Of a DNA stretch of 64,000 nt, positions 1-9,314 are shown piece by piece (position 1 is the first letter of the stretch; each line of letters begins with the position of its first letter). Position numbers and translations under genes: made by a program. The stretch covers positions 1,348,120 through 1,412,119 of the forward strand of contig NZ_LFKO01000001.1 in NCBI RefSeq assembly GCF_001265075.1, read 5' to 3'. A model generated the notes under the pieces. The model did no database searches and was not told the DNA's origin. It saw nothing but the letters and a program-made list of their open reading frames with translations. The stretch comes from Salinicoccus sp. YB14-2. Its GTDB lineage: Bacteria; Bacillota; Bacilli; Staphylococcales; Salinicoccaceae.

Positions 1-16
1 TTTTTTATTTTATGAT

Positions 17-91
17 TCCACAGTAGCTCAGTGGTAGAGCTATCGGCTGTTAACCGATCGGTCGTAGGTTCGAATCCTACCTGTGGAGCCA
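17..91 (+). tRNA. tRNA-Asn (GTT)
   Basis: Cloverleaf with acceptor arms TCCACAG (17-23) and CTGTGGA (81-87), discriminator G and an encoded CCA end. The anticodon loop CTGTTAA reads GTT. The T arm carries GGTTCGAATCC. It is the first of six closely packed tRNA genes, which are probably transcribed together from upstream of the window. Confidence 0.97.
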
Positions 92-121
92 TTTTTATGT
101 TTCAACGCTTTTTTTATTTCT

Positions 122-193
122 GGCCCGTTGGTCAAGCGGTTAAGACACCGCCCTTTCACGGCGGTAACACGGGTTCGAGTCCCGTACGGGTCA
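122..193 (+). tRNA. tRNA-Glu (TTC)
   Basis: Acceptor arms GGCCCGT and ACGGGTC with discriminator A. The anticodon loop CTTTCAC gives TTC. The T loop GGTTCGAGTCC is present. CCA is not encoded. Confidence 0.96.
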
Positions 194-198
194 TTTTA

Positions 199-271
199 GG
201 AGAATTAGCTCAGCTGGGAGAGCATCTGCCTTACAAGCAGAGGGTCGGCGGTTCGAACCCGTCATTCTCCA
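199..271 (+). tRNA. tRNA-Val (TAC)
   Basis: Acceptor arms GGAGAAT and ATTCTCC with discriminator A. The anticodon loop CTTACAA reads TAC. Only five bases separate it from tRNA-Glu. CCA is not encoded. Confidence 0.96.
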
Positions 272-275
272 TTAC

Positions 276-356
276 GGAGAGGTAGCGAAGTGGCTAAACG
301 CGGCGGACTGTAAATCCGCTCCTTCGGGTTCGGCAGTTCGAATCTGCCCCTCTCCA
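276..356 (+). tRNA. tRNA-Tyr (GTA)
   Basis: Class II tRNA with a long variable arm (about 305-335). Acceptor arms GGAGAGG and CCTCTCC. The anticodon loop CTGTAAA reads GTA. Length 81 nt. Confidence 0.96.
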
Positions 357-370
357 TATCTATCTAATAT

Positions 371-445
371 TGGGCTGTAGCCAAGCGGTAAGGCAACGGG
401 TTTTGGTCTCGTCATGCAAAGGTTCGAATCCTTTCAGCCCAGCCA
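371..445 (+). tRNA. tRNA-Gln (TTG)
   Basis: Acceptor arms TGGGCTG and CAGCCCA, and the 3' end GCCA is encoded. The anticodon loop TTTTGGT reads TTG. The T loop GGTTCGAATCC is present. Confidence 0.96.
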
Positions 446-449
446 ATTA

Positions 450-522
450 GAGCCATTAGCTCAGGTGGTAGAGCATTTGACTTTTAATCAAAGGGTCAGA
501 GGTTCGAGTCCTCTATGGCTCA
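450..522 (+). tRNA. tRNA-Lys (TTT)
   Basis: Acceptor arms GAGCCAT and ATGGCTC with discriminator A. The anticodon loop CTTTTAA reads TTT. Last gene of the tRNA cluster, followed within 3 nt by a terminator hairpin. Confidence 0.96.
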
Positions 523-524
523 TC

Positions 525-556
525 AAGACACTTATTCATTTAAGTGTCTTTTTTTA
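525..556 (+). terminator. Terminator of the tRNA cluster
   Basis: Stem AAGACACTT / AAGTGTCTT directly followed by a T run; it closes the tRNA operon. Confidence 0.9.
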
Positions 557-581
557 TGCATTCATTTATATTTATTAGTCG

Positions 582-610
582 TTGCATAAAGACGACATTT
601 TTTATATCAT
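582..610 (+). promoter_or_regulatory. Predicted sigma-A promoter of the arginase gene
   Basis: TTGCAT (582-587), a 17-bp spacer and TATCAT (605-610) lie just upstream of the arginase start, with a Shine-Dalgarno GGGGAG in front of the ATG. Predicted by eye only. Confidence 0.5.
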
Positions 611-641
611 ATATGTATAGAATGAAAAAGGGGAGTATTTT

Positions 642-1550
642 ATGAACAGAGTGGATATTATAGGAGCGGCGACTACGTTTGGGCAACCAAGACTGGGCGT
701 GGATTTAGGTCCTGATGCGCTTCGCTATGCAAATTTGGTAAATGAAATTGAGAAACTTAATATAACAGTAAATGATAAAGGTAATATACATAGTGATATG
801 AAGGTGAATGTTGCAGAACATTCGCAGGGTGATGCGAATACCTTGAAGAACTATGATCAGGTTGTTGATTTTAATAATAAACTTGCAGCGTCAGTTGATG
901 AATCCGTACAACGAGGCGCATTCCCATTAATACTGGGCGGCGATCATTCATTGGCAATCGGCAGCCTTGCGGGTATCAGCGGTCATTACGAGAATTTGGG
1001 TGTAATATGGTACGATGCACATGGCGATCTGAATAACAGTGATACTTCACCTTCCGGCAATATACACGGAATGCCACTTGCCATTTCCTGTGGTGTGGGT
1101 GATGAGAAGCTGGCGAACCTCTATAAAATGGGACCGAAAGTTAAACCTGAAAATATTGTACTTATCGGTATGCGTGATCTGGATGAAGGTGAAAAAGAGT
1201 ATATCAGAGAAAATGATATATTGACCTTCACGATGACTGATATTAAAGAGAAGGGCATATCAGCAGTAATGGATGCGTCGCTTAATCACCTGCGTGATAA
1301 AACAGACGGTATCCATCTTTCACTTGATGTAGATGCACTGGATCCAATGGAGACACCCGGTACGGGTACACCGGTTGATGGCGGTCTGAGCCTGTCTGAG
1401 ACATTGTTTGCGATGACTCAGCTGCATGATTCACAAAAGGTTACATCGATGGATCTGGTTGAAGTGAATCCGTTGCTGGATGATAAAAATAAAACGGCTG
1501 AAAAAGCTGTATCAATCGCCTCCGCTTTTTTCGGTAAAAAACAAAAATAA
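642..1550 (+). CDS. rocF: Arginase
   Basis: Mn2+-dependent hydrolysis of L-arginine to ornithine and urea, the first step of the arginase catabolic route, in the cytosol. At 302 aa it has the usual length of bacterial RocF. Metal-binding signatures are all visible: GGDHS (99-103), YDAHGDLN (124-131) and SLDVDALDP (227-235), giving H102, D125, H127, D129, D229 and D231 as expected ligands. The ATG follows a good ribosome binding site. It is monocistronic, with its own predicted promoter and a hairpin terminator. The same position between a tRNA cluster and cdaA is familiar from staphylococci. Agmatinase and formiminoglutamase are relatives, but the short loops and overall match favour arginase. 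Confidence 0.93.
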   Translation: MNRVDIIGAATTFGQPRLGVDLGPDALRYANLVNEIEKLNITVNDKGNIHSDMKVNVAEHSQGDANTLKNYDQVVDFNNKLAASVDESVQRGAFPLILGGDHSLAIGSLAGISGHYENLGVIWYDAHGDLNNSDTSPSGNIHGMPLAISCGVGDEKLANLYKMGPKVKPENIVLIGMRDLDEGEKEYIRENDILTFTMTDIKEKGISAVMDASLNHLRDKTDGIHLSLDVDALDPMETPGTGTPVDGGLSLSETLFAMTQLHDSQKVTSMDLVEVNPLLDDKNKTAEKAVSIASAFFGKKQK

Positions 1551-1564
1551 TAAAAATGAAATGA

Positions 1565-1601
1565 AAAAACGTGGTTAGTTTGCGCTCAACCACGTTTTAT
1601 T
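1565..1601. terminator. Bidirectional terminator between rocF and the HTH gene
   Basis: Stem AAACGTGGTT / AACCACGTTT with an A-rich left and T-rich right flank, so it can end transcription from both converging genes. The last codons of the minus-strand gene overlap its right edge. Confidence 0.8.
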
Positions 1602-2052
1602 GTTCTTCATAGGGCAGTATTTGAATTTTATAGTCTAAAACTTTGTCACTTTCTTTTTTAGTGGAATGTTCTTTGACGAATTTCCTTAAATCTTTCCTGA
1701 ATTGCGGTAGCTGCTTTTCCTTTACTTTCAAATGGTAGGACATCTTATCCTTTTTCTTCTCTTCCTGTGTATATTTAAGAAGATTAATATTCGGTACCAC
1801 TTTTTCAGCTACAGGCTGATAAAACTTTTGTATTATACTGTTCTTTTCGACAGTTTTTACGACATGGATAATATCATTTTTAAGTAATTCATTCAAATGG
1901 TAGTGAATCTTAGCTCTGGGAATTCCTAATTCATCAGCCAGCATCTGACCGGTTTTGGGGTGTTCACTCAATAAGCTGAGTAATTCAATTCTAAAAGGAT
2001 CGCTGACACTTTTTAACTGATATAAGTCATTTATAACCAATAGTTTTTTCAT
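1597..2052 (-). CDS. ArsR-like winged-helix transcriptional regulator
   Basis: Protein of about 151 aa from the ATG at 2052, chosen because GGGGG lies 7 nt upstream on the minus strand; the longer open frame lacks a plausible start. Residues about 10-75 (LKSVSDPFRIELLSLLSEHP, then a recognition region with GIPRAKIHYHLNEL) form an ArsR/MarR-type winged helix of the HTH_20 kind. The C-terminal half is lysine-rich and carries no known domain. No metal-binding cysteines are seen, so a metal sensor is unlikely. It is divergent from the neighbouring XRE-family gene. The target genes are unknown. Confidence 0.75.
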   Translation of the reverse strand: MKKLLVINDLYQLKSVSDPFRIELLSLLSEHPKTGQMLADELGIPRAKIHYHLNELLKNDIIHVVKTVEKNSIIQKFYQPVAEKVVPNINLLKYTQEEKKKDKMSYHLKVKEKQLPQFRKDLRKFVKEHSTKKESDKVLDYKIQILPYEEQ

Positions 2053-2154
2053 TTGGAACCCCCTTATATATGTATTTATAGTATGATAAAGAGTAAATAA
2101 CTTGTCAAATAAATAGTTACATAATTTAGAGTGCACAAGAAAGGGGCACCGTTG

Positions 2155-3102
2155 ATGGTCGGGCAGAGAATTAAAGAAACTAGACATCGCAATAATTTGA
2201 CTCAGGAAGAACTGGCGGAAGGCATCATCTCAAGGACATATTTAAGTCTTATTGAAAAGGGGAGTGTCCAGCCTTCGACCAATGTTCTGATTAAATTAAG
2301 TGAACGGTTAAACTGTTCTTTAAACGATTTGATGTCAGAAACTTCAAATTTCAGATATAATGATGTGGAAGTGTTTCGTGAAATTGTTTACCATGAATAT
2401 AAAGTTGAACATGATGATTTTACGACAATTAAAGGATTGATCAGCAAAGAGTATGAGAAGACAGATGAAATATCCATGTCTGATAAAGGCAGGCTGCATC
2501 TTCTCTATGCAAAATACTACCGTCATCTATCTGATAACAATCAGATGCATTTTCATACAGAAGAATCAATCTTAAGCTTATCAAATAATGTTATCAATCA
2601 GTTTTATATAGATGCTGTGCTGCTGAAATCGGGCTATTTAATTGATGAAGACCGCATCGCACAGGCTTTGGATATATTGGAAGAAACATATTCACTGGTT
2701 TTTCAGATGAGCGATTTAAAACTGGGCAGGCTGAAATTATTATTTGAAATAATAGAATGTTATTATAAAAAAGAACAGTATTTCACTTGTAAAAGATTGC
2801 TGGATAAATTTTCCTATCTTAAAGAAAGCATGAACATTCATTATCGTCAGGAAGAATTTCTGTTTTTATTTTCAAAGGTTGCTGTGCAACAGCAGGATCT
2901 TGAATTGCTGGACAGCCTTGTAAATATGACGGACAACAGCCGGATGACGCTGTTGAAATGTTTTAACTTGTATAAAAAAGATCAGATAAAAGAAGCAGTG
3001 AAATTATTCAAGGGGTATCAAAAAAATACAGATGAATTGAAAGTCGATCCTTTAATGAGAGGTGTTTACCAGGAATTGGAGGATAAGATTGGTTCGTTAT
3101 AA
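2155..3102 (+). CDS. XRE-family regulator with C-terminal helical repeats (Rgg/PlcR-like)
   Basis: The N-terminus is an HTH_3 domain (residues 1-60: GQRIKETRHRNNLTQEELAE, then SLIEKGSVQPS). The remaining 250 residues are predicted helical and resemble the tetratricopeptide-like repeats of Rgg/PlcR/MutR regulators, many of which sense short peptides. The ATG at 2155 is preferred to an upstream GTG because AAGGGG lies about 9 nt before it. The gene ends 22 nt before cdaA and may be cotranscribed with it. No small pheromone-type ORF was found beside it, so the peptide-sensing idea is untested. Confidence 0.75.
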   Translation: MVGQRIKETRHRNNLTQEELAEGIISRTYLSLIEKGSVQPSTNVLIKLSERLNCSLNDLMSETSNFRYNDVEVFREIVYHEYKVEHDDFTTIKGLISKEYEKTDEISMSDKGRLHLLYAKYYRHLSDNNQMHFHTEESILSLSNNVINQFYIDAVLLKSGYLIDEDRIAQALDILEETYSLVFQMSDLKLGRLKLLFEIIECYYKKEQYFTCKRLLDKFSYLKESMNIHYRQEEFLFLFSKVAVQQQDLELLDSLVNMTDNSRMTLLKCFNLYKKDQIKEAVKLFKGYQKNTDELKVDPLMRGVYQELEDKIGSL

Positions 3103-3124
3103 TTCGTCGGAAAGGACCGGATGA

Positions 3125-3946
3125 GTGAATAACACTAATATTTTAGAGAATATAACGACCACGACTCTTATTACGAGTATCATAGACCTAATAATTGTCT
3201 GGTACGTTTTTTACTTATTAATTACCGTGATGAGAGGTACTAAAGCCATCCAATTAATAAAAGGCATATTCTTCATATTAATTGGGCGGGGCATCAGTAA
3301 CGCATTTGATTTAACCACTACGACCGAAATTTTTGATACAGTTTTAGAGTGGGGTTTTCTGGCAATCATCGTCATATTCCAACCGGAATTACGTCGTGCG
3401 CTTGAACAGCTCGGCAGAGGAAGTCTGTTCAGATCCAACTCGAGCACAGCCGGAGCGGATTATGAGAAAATGAGAGAAGCGATTGTCAAATCCATCAGAT
3501 ACATGGCTAAAAGACGTATCGGTGCATTGATTGTGTTTGAAAAAGAAACTGGCTTGAAAGAATATACTGAAACGGGTATAACAGTCGATGCAAATATAAC
3601 GTCAGAACTGCTGATCAACATCTTCATACCGAATACACCGCTCCATGATGGTGCAATGATAGTGACCGGCGATAAGATCAACTCTGCCGCCAGTTACTTG
3701 CCATTGTCGGACAGCAGTAAAATCGCGAAAGATCTGGGCACGAGACACCGTGCAGCAGTCGGTATTTCTGAAGTCACCGATGCATTTACAGTTGTTGTAT
3801 CTGAAGAAACAGGAAATATTTCTGTTACATATGGAGGCAAGCTGGATAAAGAGATTACGTTGGAAGAACTGGATGAATTGTTGAAGAAACATTGGAGTAT
3901 CCTGCCTGCAATAAAGGAAGGAGGCGGTCTCTTTGCTCGAAAGTAA
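3125..3946 (+). CDS. cdaA: Diadenylate cyclase CdaA (DacA)
   Basis: Makes cyclic di-AMP from two ATP at the membrane; c-di-AMP controls potassium and osmolyte transport and wall homeostasis. 273 aa: three membrane helices in the first ~95 residues, a short linker, then the DAC domain with DGA (175-177) and RHR (207-209), both needed for catalysis. GTG start with GGAAAGGA upstream; the in-frame-looking ATG four bases earlier hits a stop at once. Its 3' end overlaps cdaR by 14 nt, the conserved cdaA-cdaR-glmM arrangement in which CdaR and GlmM bind and modulate the cyclase. Confidence 0.96.
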   Translation: MNNTNILENITTTTLITSIIDLIIVWYVFYLLITVMRGTKAIQLIKGIFFILIGRGISNAFDLTTTTEIFDTVLEWGFLAIIVIFQPELRRALEQLGRGSLFRSNSSTAGADYEKMREAIVKSIRYMAKRRIGALIVFEKETGLKEYTETGITVDANITSELLINIFIPNTPLHDGAMIVTGDKINSAASYLPLSDSSKIAKDLGTRHRAAVGISEVTDAFTVVVSEETGNISVTYGGKLDKEITLEELDELLKKHWSILPAIKEGGGLFARK

Positions 3947-4877
3947 GTGGGGACTGAGATTTGTTGCTTTAATTCTCGCGCTGTTCATGTTTTTATCAGT
4001 GAATAACGTATTTGAAAATATGAATCCTTTCAATGAGGAAAGAAATGACGATGAAACGGAACTGATTCAGGGCATGCCGGTTGATATTCTGTATGATGAA
4101 GACGATTACTATGTCAGTGGGGTGCCGAACCAGGTCAATGTTCAATTGTCGGGAAGCACTTCGAATATTGTTCGGCTGCAGACAACAAGAGATTTTAATG
4201 TACAGCTTGATTTAAGGAGCCGGGGAACAGGAGAACATGAAGTGCATTTTACCATTGATGAACTGCCTGAAAACGTAAATGCAGAAGTCGTGCCTGAAAC
4301 TGCTACTGTAAATATCCAGGATCTCGTATCACAGACCTTTACAGTGCAGGCCGAAGTGAATGGCAGCCGTGTCGGACCGAACCATCAACTGGAATCAGTT
4401 GTTGTTGAACCGGATACAGTGACTGTCTATGGTGGAGAAAATGAGATCAATCGAATACAATATGTTCGTGCGACTCTCAGTGATAACACCAGAATTACAG
4501 ATGATCGGGCTGAAGAAGCGGACGTTGGTGTTTTTGACTTCCAGTTCAATCGTTTAGATGTAAGGACCGAACCTTCCAATGTCAGAGTGGAAATCAATGT
4601 CAGTGAGTTGAGTAAAACTGTACCTGTGAACTACACAGTTGCCGGCATGGTGGATAGTAACCATGAACTGGTGGATGTTGAATTGAACTATGACAATGTT
4701 GAAGTGTTCGGAAGTGAAGAAACTTTAAATGAAATTGATTCAGTGGATGTTGAAATTGACGTGGATGAACTCGACAGTTCAGTAACCCAGGATGTAGAAT
4801 TAGACTTACCGGAAAGTGTAACTAAGACTGAACCAGCTGTTTTAGAAGCTGATTTAACTATAGAAAAAAATGACTAA
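3933..4877 (+). CDS. cdaR: CdaA regulatory protein CdaR (YbbR repeats)
   Basis: 314 aa with one N-terminal membrane helix (about residues 6-24) and an extracytoplasmic region made of three or so YbbR-like beta domains, seen as recurring segments such as [20 protein letters not shown] and [10 protein letters not shown]. Family members bind CdaA and tune c-di-AMP output. TTG start at 3933, supported by GGAAGGAGG upstream and by the overlap with cdaA. The ectodomain is strongly acidic. Confidence 0.92.
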   Translation: MLESKWGLRFVALILALFMFLSVNNVFENMNPFNEERNDDETELIQGMPVDILYDEDDYYVSGVPNQVNVQLSGSTSNIVRLQTTRDFNVQLDLRSRGTGEHEVHFTIDELPENVNAEVVPETATVNIQDLVSQTFTVQAEVNGSRVGPNHQLESVVVEPDTVTVYGGENEINRIQYVRATLSDNTRITDDRAEEADVGVFDFQFNRLDVRTEPSNVRVEINVSELSKTVPVNYTVAGMVDSNHELVDVELNYDNVEVFGSEETLNEIDSVDVEIDVDELDSSVTQDVELDLPESVTKTEPAVLEADLTIEKND

Positions 4878-4888
4878 AGGAGAAACTC

Positions 4889-6235
4889 ATGGGTAAATAT
4901 TTTGGAACAGATGGAGTCAGAGGTGTGGCCAACACAGAATTAACACCCGAACTGGCATTTAAACTAGGACGTTTTGGCGGATATATCTTAGCAGGTGAAA
5001 ACAATGACCGACCTACTTTTCTAGTAGGACGCGATACTCGTATTTCAGGAGAGATGCTGGAGTCGGCACTTGTTGCCGGACTGCTTTCAATCGGTGCAGA
5101 AGTAATGAGGCTCGGAGTCATTTCTACTCCAGGTGTCGCTTATCTGGCTAAAGAAATTGAGGCGGATGTCGGTGTGATGATTTCTGCATCACATAACCCG
5201 GTCGGTGACAACGGCATTAAGTTCTTTGGATCTGATGGATTTAAACTGACAGATGACCAGGAAGCTGAAATCGAAGCGATGCTTGACAGCGAAACAGACG
5301 ATCTGCCAAGACCGACAGGTATAAATTTAGGGAATATCTCAGATTATTTTGAGGGTGGCCAAAAGTATGTTAGCTACTTGAAATCTACTGTTGAAGGCGA
5401 TCTTGAAGGTCTGAAAATAGGATTGGACGGCGCACACGGTTCAACGCACAAACTCGCACCATACCTATTCGGAGACCTGGAAGCAGATACGGTAACAGTA
5501 GGTACGAATCCGGATGGAACAAATATTAATGAGGGCGTCGGTTCAACACACCCTGAGAAATTGATCGAACTTGTCCAGGAGGAAAAGTGTGACTTCGGAC
5601 TTGCGTTCGATGGGGATGGAGACCGTTTGATTGCTGTTGATGAAAATGGAAACATCGTTGATGGTGACAAAATAATGTTCATCATCGCACAGCATTTAAA
5701 AGATAATGATGAACTGAAAGACGACATGGTTGTTTCCACAGTCATGAGTAACCTTGGTTTCTACAAAGCTTTGAAAGAACATGGGCTGAAAAGCGATAAG
5801 ACAAAAGTTGGAGATCGCTACGTTGTGGAAGAGATGAGAAAACATGGATACAGTCTGGGCGGAGAACAATCCGGACATATTATTATGATGAACTATAATA
5901 CGACCGGGGACGGCTTATTATCCGGTGTTCATCTGGCAGCCATCGTTAAACAGTCCGGTAAAACTTTGGCAGCACTTGCATCCCAGGTGGAAAAATTCCC
6001 TCAAAAGCTCGTCAACGTCAAAGTGACTGACAAACATAACGTCGTCAACAACGAAAAAGTCGCTGCCAAAATTTCAGAAGTAGAAACTGAAATGGATGGA
6101 AACGGCCGTATACTCGTCCGTGCCTCCGGTACCGAACCGTTGGTCAGAGTGATGGTGGAAGCGGAAACGGTAGAGCTCGCTGATGAATACAGCTCTGTTA
6201 TCGCAGAAGTTGTCGAAGCGGAAATGGGCTTATAA
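4889..6235 (+). CDS. glmM: Phosphoglucosamine mutase
   Basis: Converts glucosamine-6-phosphate to glucosamine-1-phosphate on the route to UDP-GlcNAc and peptidoglycan. 448 aa, the normal length. Phosphoserine loop ISASHNP with the active serine at 101, the Mg2+ loop FDGDGDR, and the C-terminal phosphate-binding [10 protein letters not shown] are intact. Preceded by AAAGGAGAAACTC. It is the last gene of the cdaA-cdaR-glmM operon and is followed by a terminator. GlmM is also known to inhibit CdaA, which links wall precursor supply and c-di-AMP. Confidence 0.96.
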   Translation: MGKYFGTDGVRGVANTELTPELAFKLGRFGGYILAGENNDRPTFLVGRDTRISGEMLESALVAGLLSIGAEVMRLGVISTPGVAYLAKEIEADVGVMISASHNPVGDNGIKFFGSDGFKLTDDQEAEIEAMLDSETDDLPRPTGINLGNISDYFEGGQKYVSYLKSTVEGDLEGLKIGLDGAHGSTHKLAPYLFGDLEADTVTVGTNPDGTNINEGVGSTHPEKLIELVQEEKCDFGLAFDGDGDRLIAVDENGNIVDGDKIMFIIAQHLKDNDELKDDMVVSTVMSNLGFYKALKEHGLKSDKTKVGDRYVVEEMRKHGYSLGGEQSGHIIMMNYNTTGDGLLSGVHLAAIVKQSGKTLAALASQVEKFPQKLVNVKVTDKHNVVNNEKVAAKISEVETEMDGNGRILVRASGTEPLVRVMVEAETVELADEYSSVIAEVVEAEMGL

Positions 6236-6266
6236 ACCATTCCAATCAAATAAAGTGAGTCACATG

Positions 6267-6306
6267 CACTCTCATTCAATAAACTATTGTAATGAGGGTG
6301 TTTTTC
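6267..6306 (+). terminator. Terminator after glmM
   Basis: Stem CACTCTCATT / AATGAGGGTG followed by TTTTT. It separates the cdaA operon from the glmS leader. Confidence 0.85.
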
Positions 6307-6357
6307 TATTAAAATAGGAACGTTACTTTAAGGAGGGAAGAGAAGTTAAATCGGAAT

Positions 6358-6508
6358 AGCGCCTGAGCAGCGATGCTGCTGACGAGGAGGACAGTCATCG
6401 AGTATCGGCGGATACTGTCCCGGATACTGAAGTATTCGTTACATCAGCTGTTAAAACCATATGGGCAACCATTGGTACAAAGCACTGGTCCTAACTTGTA
6501 TGTCAAAG
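6358..6508 (+). ncRNA. glmS self-cleaving ribozyme/riboswitch
   Basis: The leader contains the conserved glmS ribozyme core: the cleavage site and start AGCGCCTGA at 6358-6366, GACGAGGA (6381-6388), ATCGAG and TCGGCGGAT (6398-6412), and the downstream pseudoknot region around 6460-6500. In this class, glucosamine-6-phosphate acts as cofactor and cleavage falls between A6358 and G6359, after which the mRNA is degraded and GlmS falls. The 3' limit is approximate, just before the ribosome binding site AAAGGAG at 6505-6511. Confidence 0.93.
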
Positions 6509-6521
6509 GAGCAAATACTTT

Positions 6522-8324
6522 ATGTGCGGAATTGTAGGATATATCGGAGAAGAAGATGTTAAGGAAATATTGTTAAAAGGATTGGAAAAGCTTGAATACC
6601 GCGGTTATGACTCTGCAGGAATCAGCGTGCGCAATGAAGAAGAATTGAAAATCTTTAAAGAGGCCGGACGCATTAAAGATTTAAGGGATGCAGTCGATTC
6701 CAAATTTAATGCTCAGACCGGAATTGGGCATACCCGCTGGGCGACGCACGGTGCACCAAGTGTGATGAATGCGCACCCCCATCAGAGTGCTGACGGGAGA
6801 TTTACCATCGTTCATAACGGTGTCATCGAAAACTATGAACAGATTAAAGAAGAGTATCTGCAAAAGACGGAGTTTGTATCCAGTACAGATACAGAAATCA
6901 TTGTGGAACTCATCTCAGAGTTTTCAAAGCAAAGTGAGAATACAGAAGCAGCATTCAAGAAAGTGCTCGATGTATTGCACGGTTCATATGCGCTCGGCCT
7001 TATGGATAATGAGGATGAAGACGTCATCTATGTCGCTAAAAATAAATCCCCATTGCTGCTTGGTAAAGGTGATGGATTCAATGTCATCACGTCGGACGCA
7101 ATGGCGATGCTTCACAAAACGAATGAATTTGTGGAACTGATGGACGGAGAAGTCGTGACGCTCAAAAAAGATGAAATAGTGATCAAAGACAAGACAGGCC
7201 ACAATGTGGAACGGGATGCTTATATTGCTGAAATTGACGAAAGTGATATCGAAAAGGGAACGTATGAGCATTATATGCTCAAAGAAATTAATGAACAGCC
7301 GGCAGCTATGAGAAAAATTATTCAGGAATATCAGGACAAAGACGGTGAGCTGAAGGTGGCTCCGGCAATCATTGAACAGATTAATGCTGCGGACCGGATT
7401 TATATCATTGCGGCAGGGACGAGTTATCATGCGGGTCTGATCGGCAAAGAGTACTTCGAAAAATGGGCGGGTCTTCCGACAGAAGTGCATGTGGCTTCGG
7501 AGTTTGTATATAACACGCCGCTATTATCAAAAAAGCCTTTATTCATATTCATCTCGCAGTCCGGGGAAACAGCAGACAGCCGTGCAGTCCTTGTCGAGGC
7601 TAAGAAGCTTGAGCATATGACGTTGACGATTACGAATGTCCCCGGCTCGACATTGTCCCGTGAAGCGGATCAGACATTGATACTGCATGCCGGTCCGGAA
7701 ATTGCTGTTGCTTCCACAAAAGCATATACAGCACAAATAGCGGTATTATCCATACTGGCCCAGGTTGCAACACGTGAACTGGGTAAAGACATCAATATCA
7801 ATTTAATTGAAGAGCTGGCAAAAGTGACGACAGCAATCACTGCCGTCATCGATGATGCAGAAACGATCGAGCAGCTTGTAGAAGAGTACTTGGAAACAAC
7901 AAGAAACGCATTCTTTATCGGCAGAACGATGGACTATTACGTCGGTTTGGAAGGTGCGCTGAAATTGAAAGAGATTTCCTATATCCAGGCAGAAGGATTT
8001 GCCGGCGGCGAATTGAAGCATGGGACAATCGCTTTGATTGAAGAGGGCACGCCTGTATTTACATTGACCACGCAGGAAAAAGTGAACTTGAATATCCGCG
8101 GCAACGCTCAGGAAGTCGAAGCCCGAGGCGCCAACGTCTGTACAATCGCGATGGAAGGACTTGAGACGGACAATGATGCGTATGTAATCCCTCACGTGCA
8201 TACGATGTTGACGCCACTGGTATCTGTGATAGTATTTCAGCTCATATCCTATTATGCGGCACTTCACCGAGGCAATGACGTCGATAAGCCGAGGAATCTG
8301 GCAAAGTCTGTGACGGTGGAGTAG
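6522..8324 (+). CDS. glmS: Glutamine--fructose-6-phosphate aminotransferase
   Basis: Makes glucosamine-6-phosphate from fructose-6-phosphate and glutamine, the first committed step of amino-sugar synthesis. 600 aa. The N-terminal glutaminase starts MCGIVGYIG with Cys2 as nucleophile after Met removal, and two SIS sugar-isomerase domains follow (about 285-425 and 455-590). The C-terminus [13 protein letters not shown] is the conserved stretch whose codons form the attTn7 recognition site in many bacteria. Controlled by the upstream ribozyme. A Tn7-like element sits 25 bp after the stop codon, so the coding sequence is untouched but the native terminator is displaced. Confidence 0.97.
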   Translation: MCGIVGYIGEEDVKEILLKGLEKLEYRGYDSAGISVRNEEELKIFKEAGRIKDLRDAVDSKFNAQTGIGHTRWATHGAPSVMNAHPHQSADGRFTIVHNGVIENYEQIKEEYLQKTEFVSSTDTEIIVELISEFSKQSENTEAAFKKVLDVLHGSYALGLMDNEDEDVIYVAKNKSPLLLGKGDGFNVITSDAMAMLHKTNEFVELMDGEVVTLKKDEIVIKDKTGHNVERDAYIAEIDESDIEKGTYEHYMLKEINEQPAAMRKIIQEYQDKDGELKVAPAIIEQINAADRIYIIAAGTSYHAGLIGKEYFEKWAGLPTEVHVASEFVYNTPLLSKKPLFIFISQSGETADSRAVLVEAKKLEHMTLTITNVPGSTLSREADQTLILHAGPEIAVASTKAYTAQIAVLSILAQVATRELGKDININLIEELAKVTTAITAVIDDAETIEQLVEEYLETTRNAFFIGRTMDYYVGLEGALKLKEISYIQAEGFAGGELKHGTIALIEEGTPVFTLTTQEKVNLNIRGNAQEVEARGANVCTIAMEGLETDNDAYVIPHVHTMLTPLVSVIVFQLISYYAALHRGNDVDKPRNLAKSVTVE

Positions 8325-8348
8325 GAGTCAGGAAAGCTTCAGATTATT

Positions 8349-8440
8349 TGTGGCTTTGAAATAAAGTTTAACCGTTTGTAAAAAAGTTCGACCGTTTATA
8401 AAAAAGATTAACTGTTTATAAAAAAGTTGCACCGTTTAAC
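8349..8440 (+). repeat. glmS-proximal transposon end with four abutting 20-bp TnsB-type sites
   Basis: After the terminal TGTGGCTTTGAA come four tandem 20-bp units at 8361, 8381, 8401 and 8421, of the form AAAAAGTTNRACCGTTTATA (third unit AAAAAGATTAACTGTTTATA). Four tightly packed sites match the layout of the Tn7 right end, which carries four overlapping TnsB sites. Role inferred from position and layout. Confidence 0.88.
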
Positions 8441-8474
8441 CCCTTTGGATATGATTGTCTAAAGGGGTGTTTTT

Positions 8475-9314
8475 ATGTCTAAAAGGAAAAGAACATCTAA
8501 AGTCGAAAAGTGGATTAAAGAAGGTAGAGGAACTGGCAGTGGGTCAGATTATCAGCCATGGCTAAAAATTCAAGATGTTTCCTCACTAGGTCGTTCAACG
8601 AGATTAAAAGGTATAAAAACGGGCAGACAGCATGAGTTTTTATCAGACTTGGAAAGAAACTACTTTTATTTGACTGAATTTTCAAATGATATTACTGATA
8701 TCCGTGAACAGTTTCCTCTATTACTACAAGAAGAAACGATTTTAATAGCAGAGGAACTAGGTATTAAACATCCTAAAGACCCAAAGACAGGAGAGTCTAT
8801 TGTAATGACAACAGACTTCCTGCTAACTGTTAATAAAGGAAAAGAGACATTTGAAGTTGCTCGTACTATCAAAATGAAAGATAAGTTAATGGATGAACGA
8901 GTGTTAGAGAAATTTGAGATTGAACGTGAATATTGGAATCGTAAAGGTATTCAATGGGGCATTGTAACGGAAGAAGAAATCGATAAAACGATGGCTAGAA
9001 ATATTAGCTACATCCATGATTATTACGAAATCAATGATTACGATGTGTTTCAACAACTGAGCGCAATACATATCGAGGATTTGGCAATGTCTTTGCTAAA
9101 TAGATTGCTAGATAGTTCAATAAGTATAAGAAACATTACGAATGAATTTGATATAGATACACATCTTCCAATTGGTAGTGGTGTTACACTTCTTTATCAT
9201 TTGCTTGCTAGAAAAATTATTGTCATTGATATGCATAAACCAATAAATCTAGAGCAGTCAATTGAAATTAAGTATATTGATGAAAGTAGCTTGAAGAAGG
9301 TGAAATATGGATGA
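8475..9314 (+). CDS. tnsA: Tn7-like transposition endonuclease TnsA
   Basis: Restriction-endonuclease-like subunit that cuts the 5' strands at the element ends, giving cut-and-paste transposition with TnsB. 279 aa. Expected catalytic residues E60, D114 (MTTDFLL) and K133 (ARTIK) line up closely with E63/D114/K132 of Tn7 TnsA, and a C-terminal helical/winged part follows. ATG start behind AAAGGGG. It overlaps tnsB by ATGA, so the two are translationally coupled. Its presence predicts clean excision rather than replicative cointegrates. Confidence 0.92.
   Translation: MSKRKRTSKVEKWIKEGRGTGSGSDYQPWLKIQDVSSLGRSTRLKGIKTGRQHEFLSDLERNYFYLTEFSNDITDIREQFPLLLQEETILIAEELGIKHPKDPKTGESIVMTTDFLLTVNKGKETFEVARTIKMKDKLMDERVLEKFEIEREYWNRKGIQWGIVTEEEIDKTMARNISYIHDYYEINDYDVFQQLSAIHIEDLAMSLLNRLLDSSISIRNITNEFDIDTHLPIGSGVTLLYHLLARKIIVIDMHKPINLEQSIEIKYIDESSLKKVKYG

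Noticed and set aside
31-285. 84-codon open frame across the tRNA cluster
   Set aside because: It lies wholly over tRNA-Asn, tRNA-Glu and tRNA-Val and has no ribosome binding site.
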